Of a stretch of 64,000 nt of DNA, positions 44,509-54,109 are shown in pieces; positions within the stretch are counted from its first letter, which is position 1; each line of letters begins with the position of its first letter. The DNA is from Bacillota bacterium. Its GTDB lineage: Bacteria; Bacillota; Clostridia; Acetivibrionales; DTU013. The notes below the pieces were generated by a model. That model saw only the letters and a program-made list of their open reading frames with translations, made no database searches and had not been told where the DNA came from. The stretch lies in NCBI GenBank assembly GCA_023412665.1, contig JAEZCA010000068.1, forward strand, positions 40,727 to 104,726, given 5' to 3'. A program made the position numbers and the translations under genes.

Positions 44509-45132
44509 ATGAAAAAAAGATTTGTGGCAATACTTATAGCTTGCTGTCTGGCGTTAATGGCGCTGACAGCATGTGGCGGCGGGCAAGATTCTGAAGAAGC
44601 ATCAATGGAGGATCTCGAAAAAGCACTGGAGGATCTGGAGGCCTCATTGGATGAAGAGGATGAGACAATTGATCTCGATGAAGGGACAGATGATCCTGGT
44701 GAAAACCTGTCGGGGGATGTAGTTGAGGAAGTGACGTTCACACTTGATTTGCCTGAAGAATGGGAAATTGATGAGAACACAGAAGAGACGTTCAGTGCAA
44801 GTAATGAGATAAATTTAATTGCGGTATCAGACATTGTTACTTTCGACCCTATTGATCCTAAGGAGTATGCACAAGAGGTTATGGCATCATTAGAGGAGGA
44901 AATTCCAGAGGCTGTATTCTCTGAGGTTCAAGAAGCAACGCTGGCAGGCCTCGAGGGAGCAGCATATACTATGGATGCTGAATTGACTGCAGGTCTGATT
45001 CAGAGGCAGGAGAATTTTTACTATTATGACGCATATCATTTGTACATTGTACAGGGTGCTTATTTAGCAGATGATGAAGAGGGAGCAAGTAAAGTACAGG
45101 AAGTGTTGAATACTTTAAAAATCAAAGAATAA
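44509..45132 (+). CDS. Putative lipoprotein with acidic linker
   Basis: 207 residues. Signal peptide with lipobox LTAC (C22), then a strongly acidic Glu/Asp linker (about 25-70, EDLEKALEDLEASLDEEDE) and a compact domain (about 75-205, TFTLDLPEEWEIDENTEETF... LNTLKIKE) resembling PsbP/DUF-like lipoprotein domains. No specific function. GGAGGC before ATG 44509. Alone in its unit with a hairpin downstream. Confidence 0.7.
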   Translation: MKKRFVAILIACCLALMALTACGGGQDSEEASMEDLEKALEDLEASLDEEDETIDLDEGTDDPGENLSGDVVEEVTFTLDLPEEWEIDENTEETFSASNEINLIAVSDIVTFDPIDPKEYAQEVMASLEEEIPEAVFSEVQEATLAGLEGAAYTMDAELTAGLIQRQENFYYYDAYHLYIVQGAYLADDEEGASKVQEVLNTLKIKE

Positions 45133-45168
45133 TGCTGAAAGTTGAATAACACTTCAGAATGAGCAGGA

Positions 45169-45202
45169 GAAGGGTTTTAGAAGGTGATTCTTAAATCCCT
45201 TC
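45169..45202 (+). terminator. Hairpin after the lipoprotein gene
   Basis: GAAGGG (45169-45174) with CCCTTC (45197-45202), further pairing GAA/TTC inside; downstream CCTTTCTTGTC is T-rich but not a clean T run. Confidence 0.5.
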
Positions 45203-45296
45203 CCTTTCTTGTCATTATACTTGATGGGAGAAAGAAGGGCGATAAGCTTCGTTTGAGATATATGCCTACAGTATAGGATACCAATTATCTACTTAT

Positions 45297-45773
45297 TTAA
45301 TAAGAAAAAATGTTGGCGTGAAATCCGGAGGGTGTCAGCTCGAGTATGGAGTATGTCGGTCCTCTCAAGGATCTGGGTCTGAGCAGGCAGCCTGGATTGA
45401 TGAGATAAATGCTGTCTTTTTCTTCTACAAAGGGAATATGTGTATGACCGAATGCAGCGATACGGGCATTCTCCCTGTGAGCCCGTGAAATGAGGGATGA
45501 CAGCTCACGTCCGACGTTATAGGTATGACCATGGGTTATCAGAATTTTAACACCGGCAAACAGTATTATTTTTTCCATTGGATATTCCGACGAATTATCA
45601 TTGTTTCCCTTAACTGCCTCTGTGATCAGTGCGGGATAGACCTCATTCACTGCCTTTATATCTCTGGCATAGTCGCCGAGATGGACAACGCATGCGATAT
45701 CCTTGTGTCTGTCTGTCACCGAAAGTACCCTGTCAGTATGGCCGTGGGAATCTGATAACAACAGCAATTTCAT
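45297..45773 (-). CDS. YfcE/MJ0936-type metallophosphoesterase
   Basis: 158 residues. Calcineurin-like metal motifs are all present: LLLSDSHGH (D7/H9), LGDYARD, GNNDN, THGHTYNVG and AFGHTHIPF. The small size and motif spacing are those of YfcE-like phosphodiesterases. Physiological substrate unknown. GAGGCG in front of ATG 45773. Standing alone, divergent from the chemoreceptor gene. Confidence 0.88.
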   Translation of the reverse strand: MKLLLLSDSHGHTDRVLSVTDRHKDIACVVHLGDYARDIKAVNEVYPALITEAVKGNNDNSSEYPMEKIILFAGVKILITHGHTYNVGRELSSLISRAHRENARIAAFGHTHIPFVEEKDSIYLINPGCLLRPRSLRGPTYSILELTPSGFHANIFSY

Positions 45774-46076
45774 ATTATTCGCCTCATTTATGCATATAGC
45801 TATTGCTATAATATTTTAGTTCATCTTTTGCCTCTCTAAAATTATATCAGTGCGGCAGGAACTTGCAAGGGATGGGTCGAATTTATCATTAATGCAAAAT
45901 AGAATGATTCTGCTACGGTCGGCAGGCGATGACAAGAAGTATTTTATTGTTTTATTTACCCAAATGTTCTATAATTAAATAAAAAGCAAAAAATGGTGTA
46001 CTAATTTGTCGGTATTGAGTAAATTAAAAGATTTTTAGGGTTACAGGCACAATACGTAAGAAGGGGTGTCTTGTCG
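45774..46076. other. Divergent intergenic region phosphoesterase / chemoreceptor
   Basis: About 300 bp. Contains the predicted promoter at 45947-45975; nothing else recognised. Confidence 0.5.
45947..45975 (+). promoter_or_regulatory. Predicted sigma-A promoter for the chemoreceptor
   Basis: TTGTTT (45947-45952), 17-bp spacer, perfect TATAAT (45970-45975); leader about 95 bases. Confidence 0.6.
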
Positions 46077-48173
46077 ATGAAAAAGCTCACATTAAGAGTT
46101 CTCATCAATGCTGTACTAGTAGTACTGGTTATTATTCCTGCTGTTGTCATTCTTATTTTATCAAAGGACTCGTCAATCACTCCGCAAATGTCAATGACAA
46201 TTCTGATTGTATTGTGCGTTCTTGCAGGTATTGTCATGAATTTGATCATCAGCATGTTTCATAAAGGCCTGAAAAATTTATTGGGCAGAATGAAGAAGGT
46301 AGAGAAAGGTGACCTGACGGTAGATGCAAATGAAAGATGCATGAGTGAGCTTAAAGGATTATCCGATATTTCATGTAATATCACAAAAGGATTCAATGAT
46401 CTGGTTTCGGAGGTTTACTCATCCTTTGTTGAAGTCAGGCATATGATCGATACGGTCTCCGATACTTTTGAGGAGTCAGCCAAGAATTCAAAGGATATTT
46501 CCAAGTCAACAAAAGCAGTTACCGAAGGTGCCATCAAGCAGGCTGAGGATACCGAGGCGTGCTATAAGCTGACAACTGAACTGGTCGAGCAGGTAGGCAC
46601 AGTATCCGGATCTACAGAGCTTATGTCAGCCAGGGCGGAAATCGTAAAGGAAATGACCGATTCTGGAAAAAAATCAATAGGAGAGCTGCTTGATAAAAGC
46701 AAGCTGACCGAAGCGAATATAGCTGAGATAAATAAAAGTATCGAAGGACTTTACGTAATGGCCCGGGATATTTCCAAAATCACAGAGCTTATTACATCGA
46801 TAGCCAGCCAGACGAACCTTCTTTCACTCAACGCCACAATTGAAGCCGCCAAGGCCGGTGAGGCAGGAAAGGGCTTTGCAGTAGTCGCAGGCGAGATAAA
46901 GAAGCTGGCGCAGAAAAGTCTCAATGCTGCAATGAACATAGTAGCGACAGTTAAAAATGTACAGACCCAGGTGGACAGTACTACGGAGAAGATAAATGCA
47001 GTAACCCAGGCCATCCTGTATCAAATTGATGCTGTGCACAAAACAAACGATGCCTTTACTGGAATAGAGAATGCATCAGAGGAGCTGTTCTTGCAGCTCA
47101 ACACCGTTAAAAACGGGATTGTACAGCTCGAAAGCTTTAAAACAAGCCTGGCAGGTTCCATTGAAAACATTTCTGCCGTAGCTGCAGAAACAGCCGCATC
47201 GTCACAGGAAATAATGTCCCTGATGTATTCGCAAAGCAATGCTGCTGACGTATTGCTGGAAATGTCATCAAATCTTAAAGAAATCGTTGACGGCATTGAT
47301 AGAAAATTGGGTCGGTACGAATTTACCAGGACGCAAAAGGTAAGAAAGACCTTTGCGCTCGTGGTTCCCCAGGAAATGGACTTCTTCAATGATACCTTCA
47401 AGGGGGCCGATGAAATAGGAAGCAAGCTCGATGTCGATGTTATCCATGTGATACCCGCGGCATGGGACAGGCTGTTGCAGGCGAGTCTTATTGAGGAATG
47501 CATTCAGAAGAAGGTCGACGGTATAGCAATCAACCCGATCAGCGCGCCGGAAGTCACCGAAGCTATTAAAAAGGCTGTCTCCAATGGCATAAATGTCGTG
47601 ACCTTCGACAATGATCTTCCCAATTGCGGTGTAAGTGAATTTATAGGAACGGACAACTTCGCTGCCGGGATGCACATAGGTGAGTCCACAGTCAAGTGCC
47701 TGAACGGCAAAGGAAGGGTATACATATCGATCACTACATCTACCACTGAGAATATGATAGCAAGGCTAAACGGATTCAGAAAGGCCATTGAAAATTACCC
47801 GGGTATTGAAGTAGTAGGTATAGAATCTGACAACGGAGATGTGCCCCCGAGAATCGATGCAATGACACAGGCGTTGAAGAATGATACGAATATCGACGGT
47901 ATTGTTTATTTTGATTACTTTGGTGCTGAGATAATGGAAAATGTTCTGCAAATGGTACCATATAGCGGCAAGATCGTAGGCTTTGACAAGAACGATGGAG
48001 GCATCAGGCTTTTGAAAGCCGGCAAGCTTCATTCAATGATAATACAGAGACCTAAAATATGGGGCGAGCTTGCAATCAAGAGGCTTAATGATCTCAGTCT
48101 CGGCAAGACTGTCCCTACCTTTGAAGATGCAGGTACCTTTGAGATAAATAAGAAGAATGTGAATATGATTTAA
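46077..48173 (+). CDS. Chemoreceptor fused to a C-terminal periplasmic-binding-protein domain
   Basis: 698 residues. Two TM helices (about 5-27 and 38-60) separated by only about ten external residues, a HAMP-like linker, then an MCP signalling domain (about 100-410) with the tip sequence EAAKAGEAGKGFAVVA near 260. From about 424 to the end lies a complete RbsB-like sugar-binding domain (FALVVPQEMDFFNDTFKGADE, VDGIAINPIS, VVTFDNDLP, GRVYISITTST, GKIVGFDKNDGG). By topology both modules are cytoplasmic, although such binding domains normally work outside the cell. ATG 46077 follows AAGGGGTG by 8 bases. Next to a GH3 glucosidase gene, which suggests sensing of an imported sugar. Confidence 0.85.
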   Translation: MKKLTLRVLINAVLVVLVIIPAVVILILSKDSSITPQMSMTILIVLCVLAGIVMNLIISMFHKGLKNLLGRMKKVEKGDLTVDANERCMSELKGLSDISCNITKGFNDLVSEVYSSFVEVRHMIDTVSDTFEESAKNSKDISKSTKAVTEGAIKQAEDTEACYKLTTELVEQVGTVSGSTELMSARAEIVKEMTDSGKKSIGELLDKSKLTEANIAEINKSIEGLYVMARDISKITELITSIASQTNLLSLNATIEAAKAGEAGKGFAVVAGEIKKLAQKSLNAAMNIVATVKNVQTQVDSTTEKINAVTQAILYQIDAVHKTNDAFTGIENASEELFLQLNTVKNGIVQLESFKTSLAGSIENISAVAAETAASSQEIMSLMYSQSNAADVLLEMSSNLKEIVDGIDRKLGRYEFTRTQKVRKTFALVVPQEMDFFNDTFKGADEIGSKLDVDVIHVIPAAWDRLLQASLIEECIQKKVDGIAINPISAPEVTEAIKKAVSNGINVVTFDNDLPNCGVSEFIGTDNFAAGMHIGESTVKCLNGKGRVYISITTSTTENMIARLNGFRKAIENYPGIEVVGIESDNGDVPPRIDAMTQALKNDTNIDGIVYFDYFGAEIMENVLQMVPYSGKIVGFDKNDGGIRLLKAGKLHSMIIQRPKIWGELAIKRLNDLSLGKTVPTFEDAGTFEINKKNVNMI

Positions 48174-48328
48174 CAGCGAGAGCTTTCATAAGTTTGAACA
48201 CCGGGACGTCTGAATAAGGCGCCCTTTTTGCATACTGATATCATTGATTGTTGGTATGTTTCGGGAGTTATTTGGTACAAATAAATGCAAATATATTATA
48301 TAAAAAATAATGATGGAGTTGGAGACAA

Positions 48329-50635
48329 ATGCAAAGGAACATAAAGGAAATTATATCGAAAATGACATTGGAGGAGAAGGCGGGCCTCTGTTCAGGATTG
48401 GATTTCTGGCATACAAAGGACGTGGAAAGGCTTGGGATACCGTCTGTTTTGATGACTGACGGCCCTCATGGCTTGAGGAAGCTCGCTACCAACGCTCTGG
48501 ATCTGGATACAAGCATACCGGCAACCTGTTTTCCTTCGGGTGCAGCGCTTGCCTGCTCATGGGACAGGAACCTCCTGGAGAAGGTGGGGACTGCTCTTGG
48601 ACAGGAGTGTCTGAAGGAACAGGTCTCGATCCTGCTGGGACCGGCAGCTAATATAAAGCGTTCACCGCTGTGCGGGAGAAATTTTGAATATTTTTCCGAG
48701 GATCCGTATCTTTCATCGGAGATAGCAGCATCTCATATAAAGGGGGTCCAGAGCCAGGGAGTAGGCACCTCACTAAAGCATTATGCCGCCAACAACCAGG
48801 AAACAAGAAGAGTGCTGACTGATGCAGTGATAGATGAGAGGACACTCAGAGAGATATATCTGGCCAGCTTTGAAGGAGCGGTCAGGCAATCACAGCCCTG
48901 GACGGTGATGTGTGCATATAACAAAATCAACGGGACCTACTGCTCGGAAAATAAATATGTCCTGACGGACATCCTTAAAGAGGAGTGGGGCCATGATGGC
49001 ATCGTCATGTCCGATTGGGGTGCTGTAAACGAGAGAGCTGACGGACTGTACGCTGGACTTGAACTGGAGATGCCCGGAAGCGGCGGAGAGGGAGATAAAA
49101 AAATAATCAAGGCAGTGAAATCCGGAGAACTGGCCGAAAGTGTGCTGGATAGCGCTGTGGAAAGACTTCTCAGGATCATTTTCAAAGCAGCGGACAATCT
49201 GAAGACAGACTTCCGGTGTGATATGCAGGAGCATCATAGTCTCACTAGAAAAGTTGCGGGAGAATGTTCCGTTTTATTGAAGAATGAGGATAACATCCTG
49301 CCTCTCCCGAAAACCTCAAGGATAGCCGTAATCGGAGCATTTGCCAAGACTCCGAGGTATCAGGGCGGAGGAAGCTCCCATGTAAACCCGGTTAAGATTG
49401 ACAACGCATATGATGAGATGGTCAGGTCAGCAGGACCGGATGCGGCTATTCTCTATGCTGCTGGTTATAAAATCGACGGAGGCAAGAAATTATTTGACAA
49501 TAAGCCCTTCAACTCCGTGAGCGATGTACCTGATATGGCCCTCATACAAGAGGCTGTGGAAGTGGCAGCTAAAGCAGATACAGCTGTAATATTTGCAGGT
49601 CTTCCGGATGCATATGAGTCAGAGTTTTTCGACAGGAGACACATGAGGCTGCCTGAGGGGCACAACAAACTTATTGAAGCCATAGCAAAGGTTCAAAAAA
49701 ATACCGTGGTTGTCCTGAGCAACGGTTCACCCATTGAGATGCCCTGGATCGGACAGGTCAAAGCGGTACTTGAGATGTATCTCGGAGGCCAGGCATCAGG
49801 CGGAGCAGCAGCAGATATACTGTTCGGTGATGTGAACCCTTCAGGAAGGCTGGCTGAGACCTTTCCTAAGAAGCTGAGTGATAACCCGTCATATTTAAAC
49901 TTCCCTGGTGATAAAAGCAAGGTCGAATATAGAGAGGGGATATTTGTCGGCTACAGATACTATGATGCAGCTGAGGTAGAGCCACTTTTCCCATTTGGAC
50001 ATGGATTGTCATATACGAGTTTTGAATATACTGGTATCTCAGTTGATAAGGAAGCTATCAATGAGGATGATGAGCTGCAGGTGAATGTCACAGTTAAGAA
50101 TACGGGCAGCGTTGCAGGCAGAGAAGTGGTTCAGCTGTATGTTTCTGATACAGAAAGCGAGGTCCTGCGTCCGAGGAAGGAATTGAAAGGCTTTGAGAAG
50201 GTTGAGCTTATGCCTGGGGAGGAAAAGACTGTCAGCTTCAGACTTGGAAAGAGGGCATTTGCTTATTACAGCGCAGAGAAGAAGGATTGGGTCGTCGAAG
50301 AGGGGGAATTCAGGATACTTGCAGGCAGTTCCTCACGAGATATCCGGCTTGAAGTACCTGTTCAGCTGAAACCCGTAAAACCCAAGAGGAAAATATTTAC
50401 CCGCAATTCTACAGTGAGTGAAGTTATGGCGGTCCCAGAGGGCAGAGAATACTTCATGCCCATACTTAAACAAGCATTCGGTGAGTCTCATTCAGAAGAC
50501 ACACAAAAAGACAGCGGATCCGCGGGAGAACTGATGCTCATCGAAACTCCCATCAGGCAGTTTTTGATGTATTGTGCAGGAGGATTCACCGAGGACATGC
50601 TCGAAGAGCTGCTTTCGATCCTTAATAAAGATTGA
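48329..50635 (+). CDS. GH3 beta-glucosidase-type glycoside hydrolase
   Basis: 768 residues without signal peptide, so cytoplasmic. GH3 N-terminal barrel (about 10-290) with MTDGPHGLR substrate loop, KHYAANNQE and the catalytic nucleophile D229 in GIVMSDWG; GH3 C-terminal alpha/beta domain (about 315-560) and FN3-like domain (about 585-655). An extra C-terminal segment of about 90 residues with a helical end (EDMLEELLSILNKD) is also found in some clostridial members. Probably hydrolyses beta-glucosides or cellodextrins. ATG with GGAG. Substrate not determinable. Confidence 0.9.
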   Translation: MQRNIKEIISKMTLEEKAGLCSGLDFWHTKDVERLGIPSVLMTDGPHGLRKLATNALDLDTSIPATCFPSGAALACSWDRNLLEKVGTALGQECLKEQVSILLGPAANIKRSPLCGRNFEYFSEDPYLSSEIAASHIKGVQSQGVGTSLKHYAANNQETRRVLTDAVIDERTLREIYLASFEGAVRQSQPWTVMCAYNKINGTYCSENKYVLTDILKEEWGHDGIVMSDWGAVNERADGLYAGLELEMPGSGGEGDKKIIKAVKSGELAESVLDSAVERLLRIIFKAADNLKTDFRCDMQEHHSLTRKVAGECSVLLKNEDNILPLPKTSRIAVIGAFAKTPRYQGGGSSHVNPVKIDNAYDEMVRSAGPDAAILYAAGYKIDGGKKLFDNKPFNSVSDVPDMALIQEAVEVAAKADTAVIFAGLPDAYESEFFDRRHMRLPEGHNKLIEAIAKVQKNTVVVLSNGSPIEMPWIGQVKAVLEMYLGGQASGGAAADILFGDVNPSGRLAETFPKKLSDNPSYLNFPGDKSKVEYREGIFVGYRYYDAAEVEPLFPFGHGLSYTSFEYTGISVDKEAINEDDELQVNVTVKNTGSVAGREVVQLYVSDTESEVLRPRKELKGFEKVELMPGEEKTVSFRLGKRAFAYYSAEKKDWVVEEGEFRILAGSSSRDIRLEVPVQLKPVKPKRKIFTRNSTVSEVMAVPEGREYFMPILKQAFGESHSEDTQKDSGSAGELMLIETPIRQFLMYCAGGFTEDMLEELLSILNKD

Positions 50636-50769
50636 TTGCAGCCCAGCGGGATCAGAATAATAAGTTTCATTATTATCAAACATAAAGTTAAAATTTTCGT
50701 ACCTCTAAATGTATAACGAGTCATCATATTATGCTAAAATGATAGAAGATACATTCCGAGGTGAAATGA

Positions 50770-52053
50770 ATGGCTTTAAGGTCCAAGACATATAAGAATG
50801 AGAGCAATTGGTACAAGCTGGACAATGCAGCAAAGATATACCCTGCCATCAGCGGCCCAGGAAGCGGCAGTGTGTTCAGGGTCGCTGTCCAGCTCAAGAG
50901 GGATGTGAACCCGGAGATCCTTCAGGAAGCTCTTGCGATTACAATACCCAGGTTTCCGACCTTGGCTGTGAAGATGAAGCGTGGATTGTTCTGGTATTTC
51001 TTTGATGCAAATCATGAAATACCAACGGTTACACTTGAAAAGGCTCCTCCATGCCGTGCTGTCGAGGCAGATGAAAATAACGGCTTTTTGTTCAGAGTCA
51101 GCTACTATAAAAAAAGGATCAGTCTGGAGGTATTTCATGCGCTGACAGACGGGACAGGTGCAATGGTTTTCCTCAAAACCTTGACCGCCCAGTATCTGAC
51201 GCTTAAAGGTCACGGACTGTTTTCGGACGAAGGAATACTTGACTGTGAAGCTTACCCGTCCATAAGTGAAACCGAGGACAGCTTCGGTAAGTATTATGAT
51301 TCAAAGATAAAAAGCAAATGGAAGGAAGAAAAGGCATACCGTGTCCGAGGTACAAAGGTATCTCCGGAAAATCTCGGAATAGTACACGGGATCTTGTCGA
51401 CGGAAAGCTTCAGGAAACTTGCCAAAGAAAACAATACAACAGTTACAGGGTATATAGCAGCCCTTATAATATATTCCATTTACCGTACGCAGCTCAACAG
51501 CAAAATATACACTTTACCTGTCAAAATATCGATACCTGTTAACTTGAGAAACTATTTCCCATCCAGGACGGTCAGGAATTTCTCGTCGTATGTCAATGTC
51601 GGTATAGAATTTTCAGAGGAAGACCGGTCTTTTGAAAGCATATTGGAACAGGTGACGCAAACGATGAAGGATGAGCTTAAACATGCGAACCTTATTGAGA
51701 AAATCAGTGCCAATGTGAATGCCGAGAGAAACATTTTTATGCGGATCGCACCGCTGGCATTGAAAAATGTCGTATTGAGGACGGCCTATAATGCCTTTGG
51801 TGAGAAGCTGTTCACATGCTCCTTATCCAATCTTGGGAGTATAAGTGTACCCGAACCAATGAAAGAATATATCGAACGGTTCGAATTCCTTCTCGGACCT
51901 CCTGTGACGAACCTTTTGAGCAGTACTGTCTGTTCATTTGGCGACACTATGATTGTGTCATTTACGAAGGTTATGCATGAGAATGATATTGAAAGATTTT
52001 TCTTTAGATTTCTAGCTGATAAAGGAATAGATGTAACTATAGAAACTAATTAG
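50770..52053 (+). CDS. Condensation/alcohol acetyltransferase-like acyltransferase
   Basis: 427 residues with the HxxxDG acyltransferase motif as HALTDG (about 124-129) and a second-half DFGW-like segment replaced by the LGSI/SNLGSISVPEP region. The two-lobed chloramphenicol-acetyltransferase-like fold is that of condensation domains and alcohol acetyltransferases. Substrates unknown; the protein is soluble and has no carrier partner in the window. GAGGTG before ATG. The stop is 8 bp from the start of the zinc-ribbon membrane protein, so the pair is surely cotranscribed. Confidence 0.78.
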   Translation: MALRSKTYKNESNWYKLDNAAKIYPAISGPGSGSVFRVAVQLKRDVNPEILQEALAITIPRFPTLAVKMKRGLFWYFFDANHEIPTVTLEKAPPCRAVEADENNGFLFRVSYYKKRISLEVFHALTDGTGAMVFLKTLTAQYLTLKGHGLFSDEGILDCEAYPSISETEDSFGKYYDSKIKSKWKEEKAYRVRGTKVSPENLGIVHGILSTESFRKLAKENNTTVTGYIAALIIYSIYRTQLNSKIYTLPVKISIPVNLRNYFPSRTVRNFSSYVNVGIEFSEEDRSFESILEQVTQTMKDELKHANLIEKISANVNAERNIFMRIAPLALKNVVLRTAYNAFGEKLFTCSLSNLGSISVPEPMKEYIERFEFLLGPPVTNLLSSTVCSFGDTMIVSFTKVMHENDIERFFFRFLADKGIDVTIETN

Positions 52054-52061
52054 GTGCTTAT

Positions 52062-52844
52062 ATGAAGTATTGTGAAAAATGCAAGGTAAAAGTTGATATG
52101 GATTTGAGAAAATGCCCGTTGTGCTCTAATGTACTCGCCGGAGGCGAAGGACCTTCAGACTCGCAGCATGTAGAGCTGAAACAGACAGCTGATAACGACA
52201 ATCCTGAAGGGGCAGCGGAGCTGGAGTCCGATGGTAATGCGGGTGAAACCGGCAGTGTACCCAAGGCAGAAAACTCAAAATATCCTGCAGCAGCAGCCGA
52301 GACAGCCAATAAATATAATTTCGTTCTGAGACTATTCATGTTCATATCGGTGGTCATAGCCTCCACCTGCCTACTGATCAATATCCTGACATACACAGGA
52401 GTATTATGGTCCGCATATGTGGCCGGCACCCTGCTGTATATCTGGATAACTGTTGCATATCCGATATTTACAAAGAGAAAGCTTGGGCAGATCATTGTGA
52501 TAAGCACTATAGCTACTGCCATATATGTTTATTCTCTTGAACTGGCCACCAGAACGAAGGGATGGGGCTTGACCTATGTGACGCCGTTTCTCTTCATTGC
52601 ATCCACATTGTTCATCACCTTCGTAATATTGCTAAAGCGGCTCAAATGGCGTGAATACGCAGTATATCAGACAGTGATGGTCATTATGGGCTTTCTGCCG
52701 GTCATATTCTGCGCCGTCGGACTTGTTACCGCGATATGGCCCAGCATTTTTTCAGCATTTTATTCATTTCTTACAGTGATCGGAATGTTTATATTCGGGG
52801 ACAAGAAGTATAAGGATGAGCTGATCAAGCGGTTCCACTTGTAA
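52062..52844 (+). CDS. Zinc-ribbon membrane protein (DUF6320-like)
   Basis: 260 residues. N-terminal C4 zinc ribbon (CEKC near 4-7, CPLC near 18-21), an acidic/alanine-rich linker (30-85), then six TM helices (about 90-108, 112-130, 137-155, 163-185, 195-215 and 220-243). I associate it with DUF6320 proteins that accompany the condensation-like acyltransferase; the family number is from memory. Together they may acylate a lipid or surface molecule at the membrane; this is inference from the pairing only. Confidence 0.65.
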   Translation: MKYCEKCKVKVDMDLRKCPLCSNVLAGGEGPSDSQHVELKQTADNDNPEGAAELESDGNAGETGSVPKAENSKYPAAAAETANKYNFVLRLFMFISVVIASTCLLINILTYTGVLWSAYVAGTLLYIWITVAYPIFTKRKLGQIIVISTIATAIYVYSLELATRTKGWGLTYVTPFLFIASTLFITFVILLKRLKWREYAVYQTVMVIMGFLPVIFCAVGLVTAIWPSIFSAFYSFLTVIGMFIFGDKKYKDELIKRFHL

Positions 52845-52879
52845 CGAAGCGTTATAGCAACGGATGTACGCATGAAAAA

Positions 52880-53155
52880 TCAAATGATCACAGTATAAAC
52901 CAAATAGGCAATAATGATCTGGATAATAAATATTAACGGAATGCCGGCCATGAAAGACCAGTGCCTGGTTTTGTGCCGGAATATGAGCATGCCCGAATAA
53001 ACTCCGATGCTGCCGCCTATCGCTGCGATCAGGAATATTGTTGCTTCGGGGATACGCCATTGTTTTCTGCGGGCCTTGTATTTATCAGCGGCGACAACGA
53101 CAAAGCCCACAAGGTTTATAAGTGCAAGTGCAATTAACAAATAATCTGATATCAT
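52880..53155 (-). CDS. DUF1294 small membrane protein
   Basis: 91 residues. Three TM segments (about 4-22, 36-54, 66-88) with the DUF1294 core YKARRKQWRIPEATIFLIAAIGGSIGVYSGMLIFRHKTRH. Function unknown across the family. ATG 53155 is preceded by AAAGGGG; the longer frame from 53188 is less likely. Minus-strand, 80 bp after the GIY-YIG gene, possibly the same unit. Confidence 0.8.
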   Translation of the reverse strand: MISDYLLIALALINLVGFVVVAADKYKARRKQWRIPEATIFLIAAIGGSIGVYSGMLIFRHKTRHWSFMAGIPLIFIIQIIIAYLVYTVII

Positions 53156-53234
53156 CAATCCAACCCCTTTTCTGCAAATAATAAGCATGGGTCCGGTGCC
53201 TGCGAGTATGAATACGGCAGGCTATCAAGCTGCT

Positions 53235-53603
53235 TTAAATGTGCTTTTTATAAAGTACGAGGTTTTGCTTTGCGAGCTTTTCTTCCCAGATCATTCTTAG
53301 TAAGTCCAGCTCCTCCGAATAGTCGGTTTTGGACTCATCCTCGTCATATTCGAGCTCCTCGAGTATTTCCATGGTGAAATTGTCAGCTCCATACTCATTC
53401 CACTCCTTCAGCAGCTCCTTGTACGGGTGGAAGTTGCCCTGAAGCCTGACGAGTGCGCCGTTCATAACACCCTTCAGATCCGGAGTGGCTTGAATATAAC
53501 ATTTATTATTTACGTTACAGCGTATTATAAAGATGCCCATTGGCTTTTTCATCTGTTTATATTGGTCAGTAAGTTCTTTTTTTCTTGCTTTATCCAATGT
53601 CAA
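53235..53603 (-). CDS. GIY-YIG-like nuclease family protein
   Basis: 122 residues. N-terminal GIFIIRCNVNNKCYIQATPDLKGVMNGALVRLQGNFHPYKEL corresponds to the GIY-YIG core with the first motif as GIF and second as CYI; acidic C-terminal half (EYDEDESKTDYSEELDL). Catalytic Arg seems present in the helix (ALVRLQGNFH). Overlaps the upstream gene by an ATGA, so translationally coupled. Small solitary GIY-YIG proteins of this type have no established role. Confidence 0.7.
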   Translation of the reverse strand: MTLDKARKKELTDQYKQMKKPMGIFIIRCNVNNKCYIQATPDLKGVMNGALVRLQGNFHPYKELLKEWNEYGADNFTMEILEELEYDEDESKTDYSEELDLLRMIWEEKLAKQNLVLYKKHI

Positions 53604-54082
53604 TACCCCATTTCCTTCAGTATTCTTGACAGCGTGCTGAGGCGTTCACCTATAAGCTCACTGTCGTTGCTTAAGGCCTGGCTGAATAACTTGATATCTT
53701 CGTTGATTTTTTCATTGCCTGTGCACACTGCAACAGTCATAGCGTCGCCTTGAAGCCCGACACGGTCGATCACCGGCTTTTCCGGGTCATATGAATTCTC
53801 ATGTCTATAGGCCTCTTCCCTGAAATACAGCATTGTCCGGCATACCAGTATGGACAGGTCCAGTACTCTGTGAAGAGGGAGCTCTTCTGATTGCCTTGAC
53901 CACTTTTCTCCTGTATACCGCCAGACCTTGGCGGATATATCCACCCTGCCCCTGTCATTCCACTGGGCCAGACCGAGTGAGAGGCCCTTTGCTTCACTGT
54001 CGTATGCGTTCCTGCCGTCTATGTTCTCATAATTTTCCGTAACGATGACAGGCTTATGTTTTAATTCGGTTGGAATTTTCAT
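53600..54082 (-). CDS. DUF6530-like protein of unknown function
   Basis: 160 residues, soluble, with a conserved-looking centre (SLGLAQWNDRGRVDISAKVWR, SRQSEELPLHRVLDLSILVCR). I associate it with DUF6530 from memory only. It starts a minus-strand unit with the GIY-YIG gene (ATGA overlap) and perhaps the DUF1294 gene. GGGAGA before ATG 54082. Divergent from the leader region of the ABC-F gene, separated by an 8-bp tandem repeat. Confidence 0.6.
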   Translation of the reverse strand: MKIPTELKHKPVIVTENYENIDGRNAYDSEAKGLSLGLAQWNDRGRVDISAKVWRYTGEKWSRQSEELPLHRVLDLSILVCRTMLYFREEAYRHENSYDPEKPVIDRVGLQGDAMTVAVCTGNEKINEDIKLFSQALSNDSELIGERLSTLSRILKEMGY

Positions 54083-54109
54083 TTTTATTTCTCCCTAACT
54101 TTTTTATAT

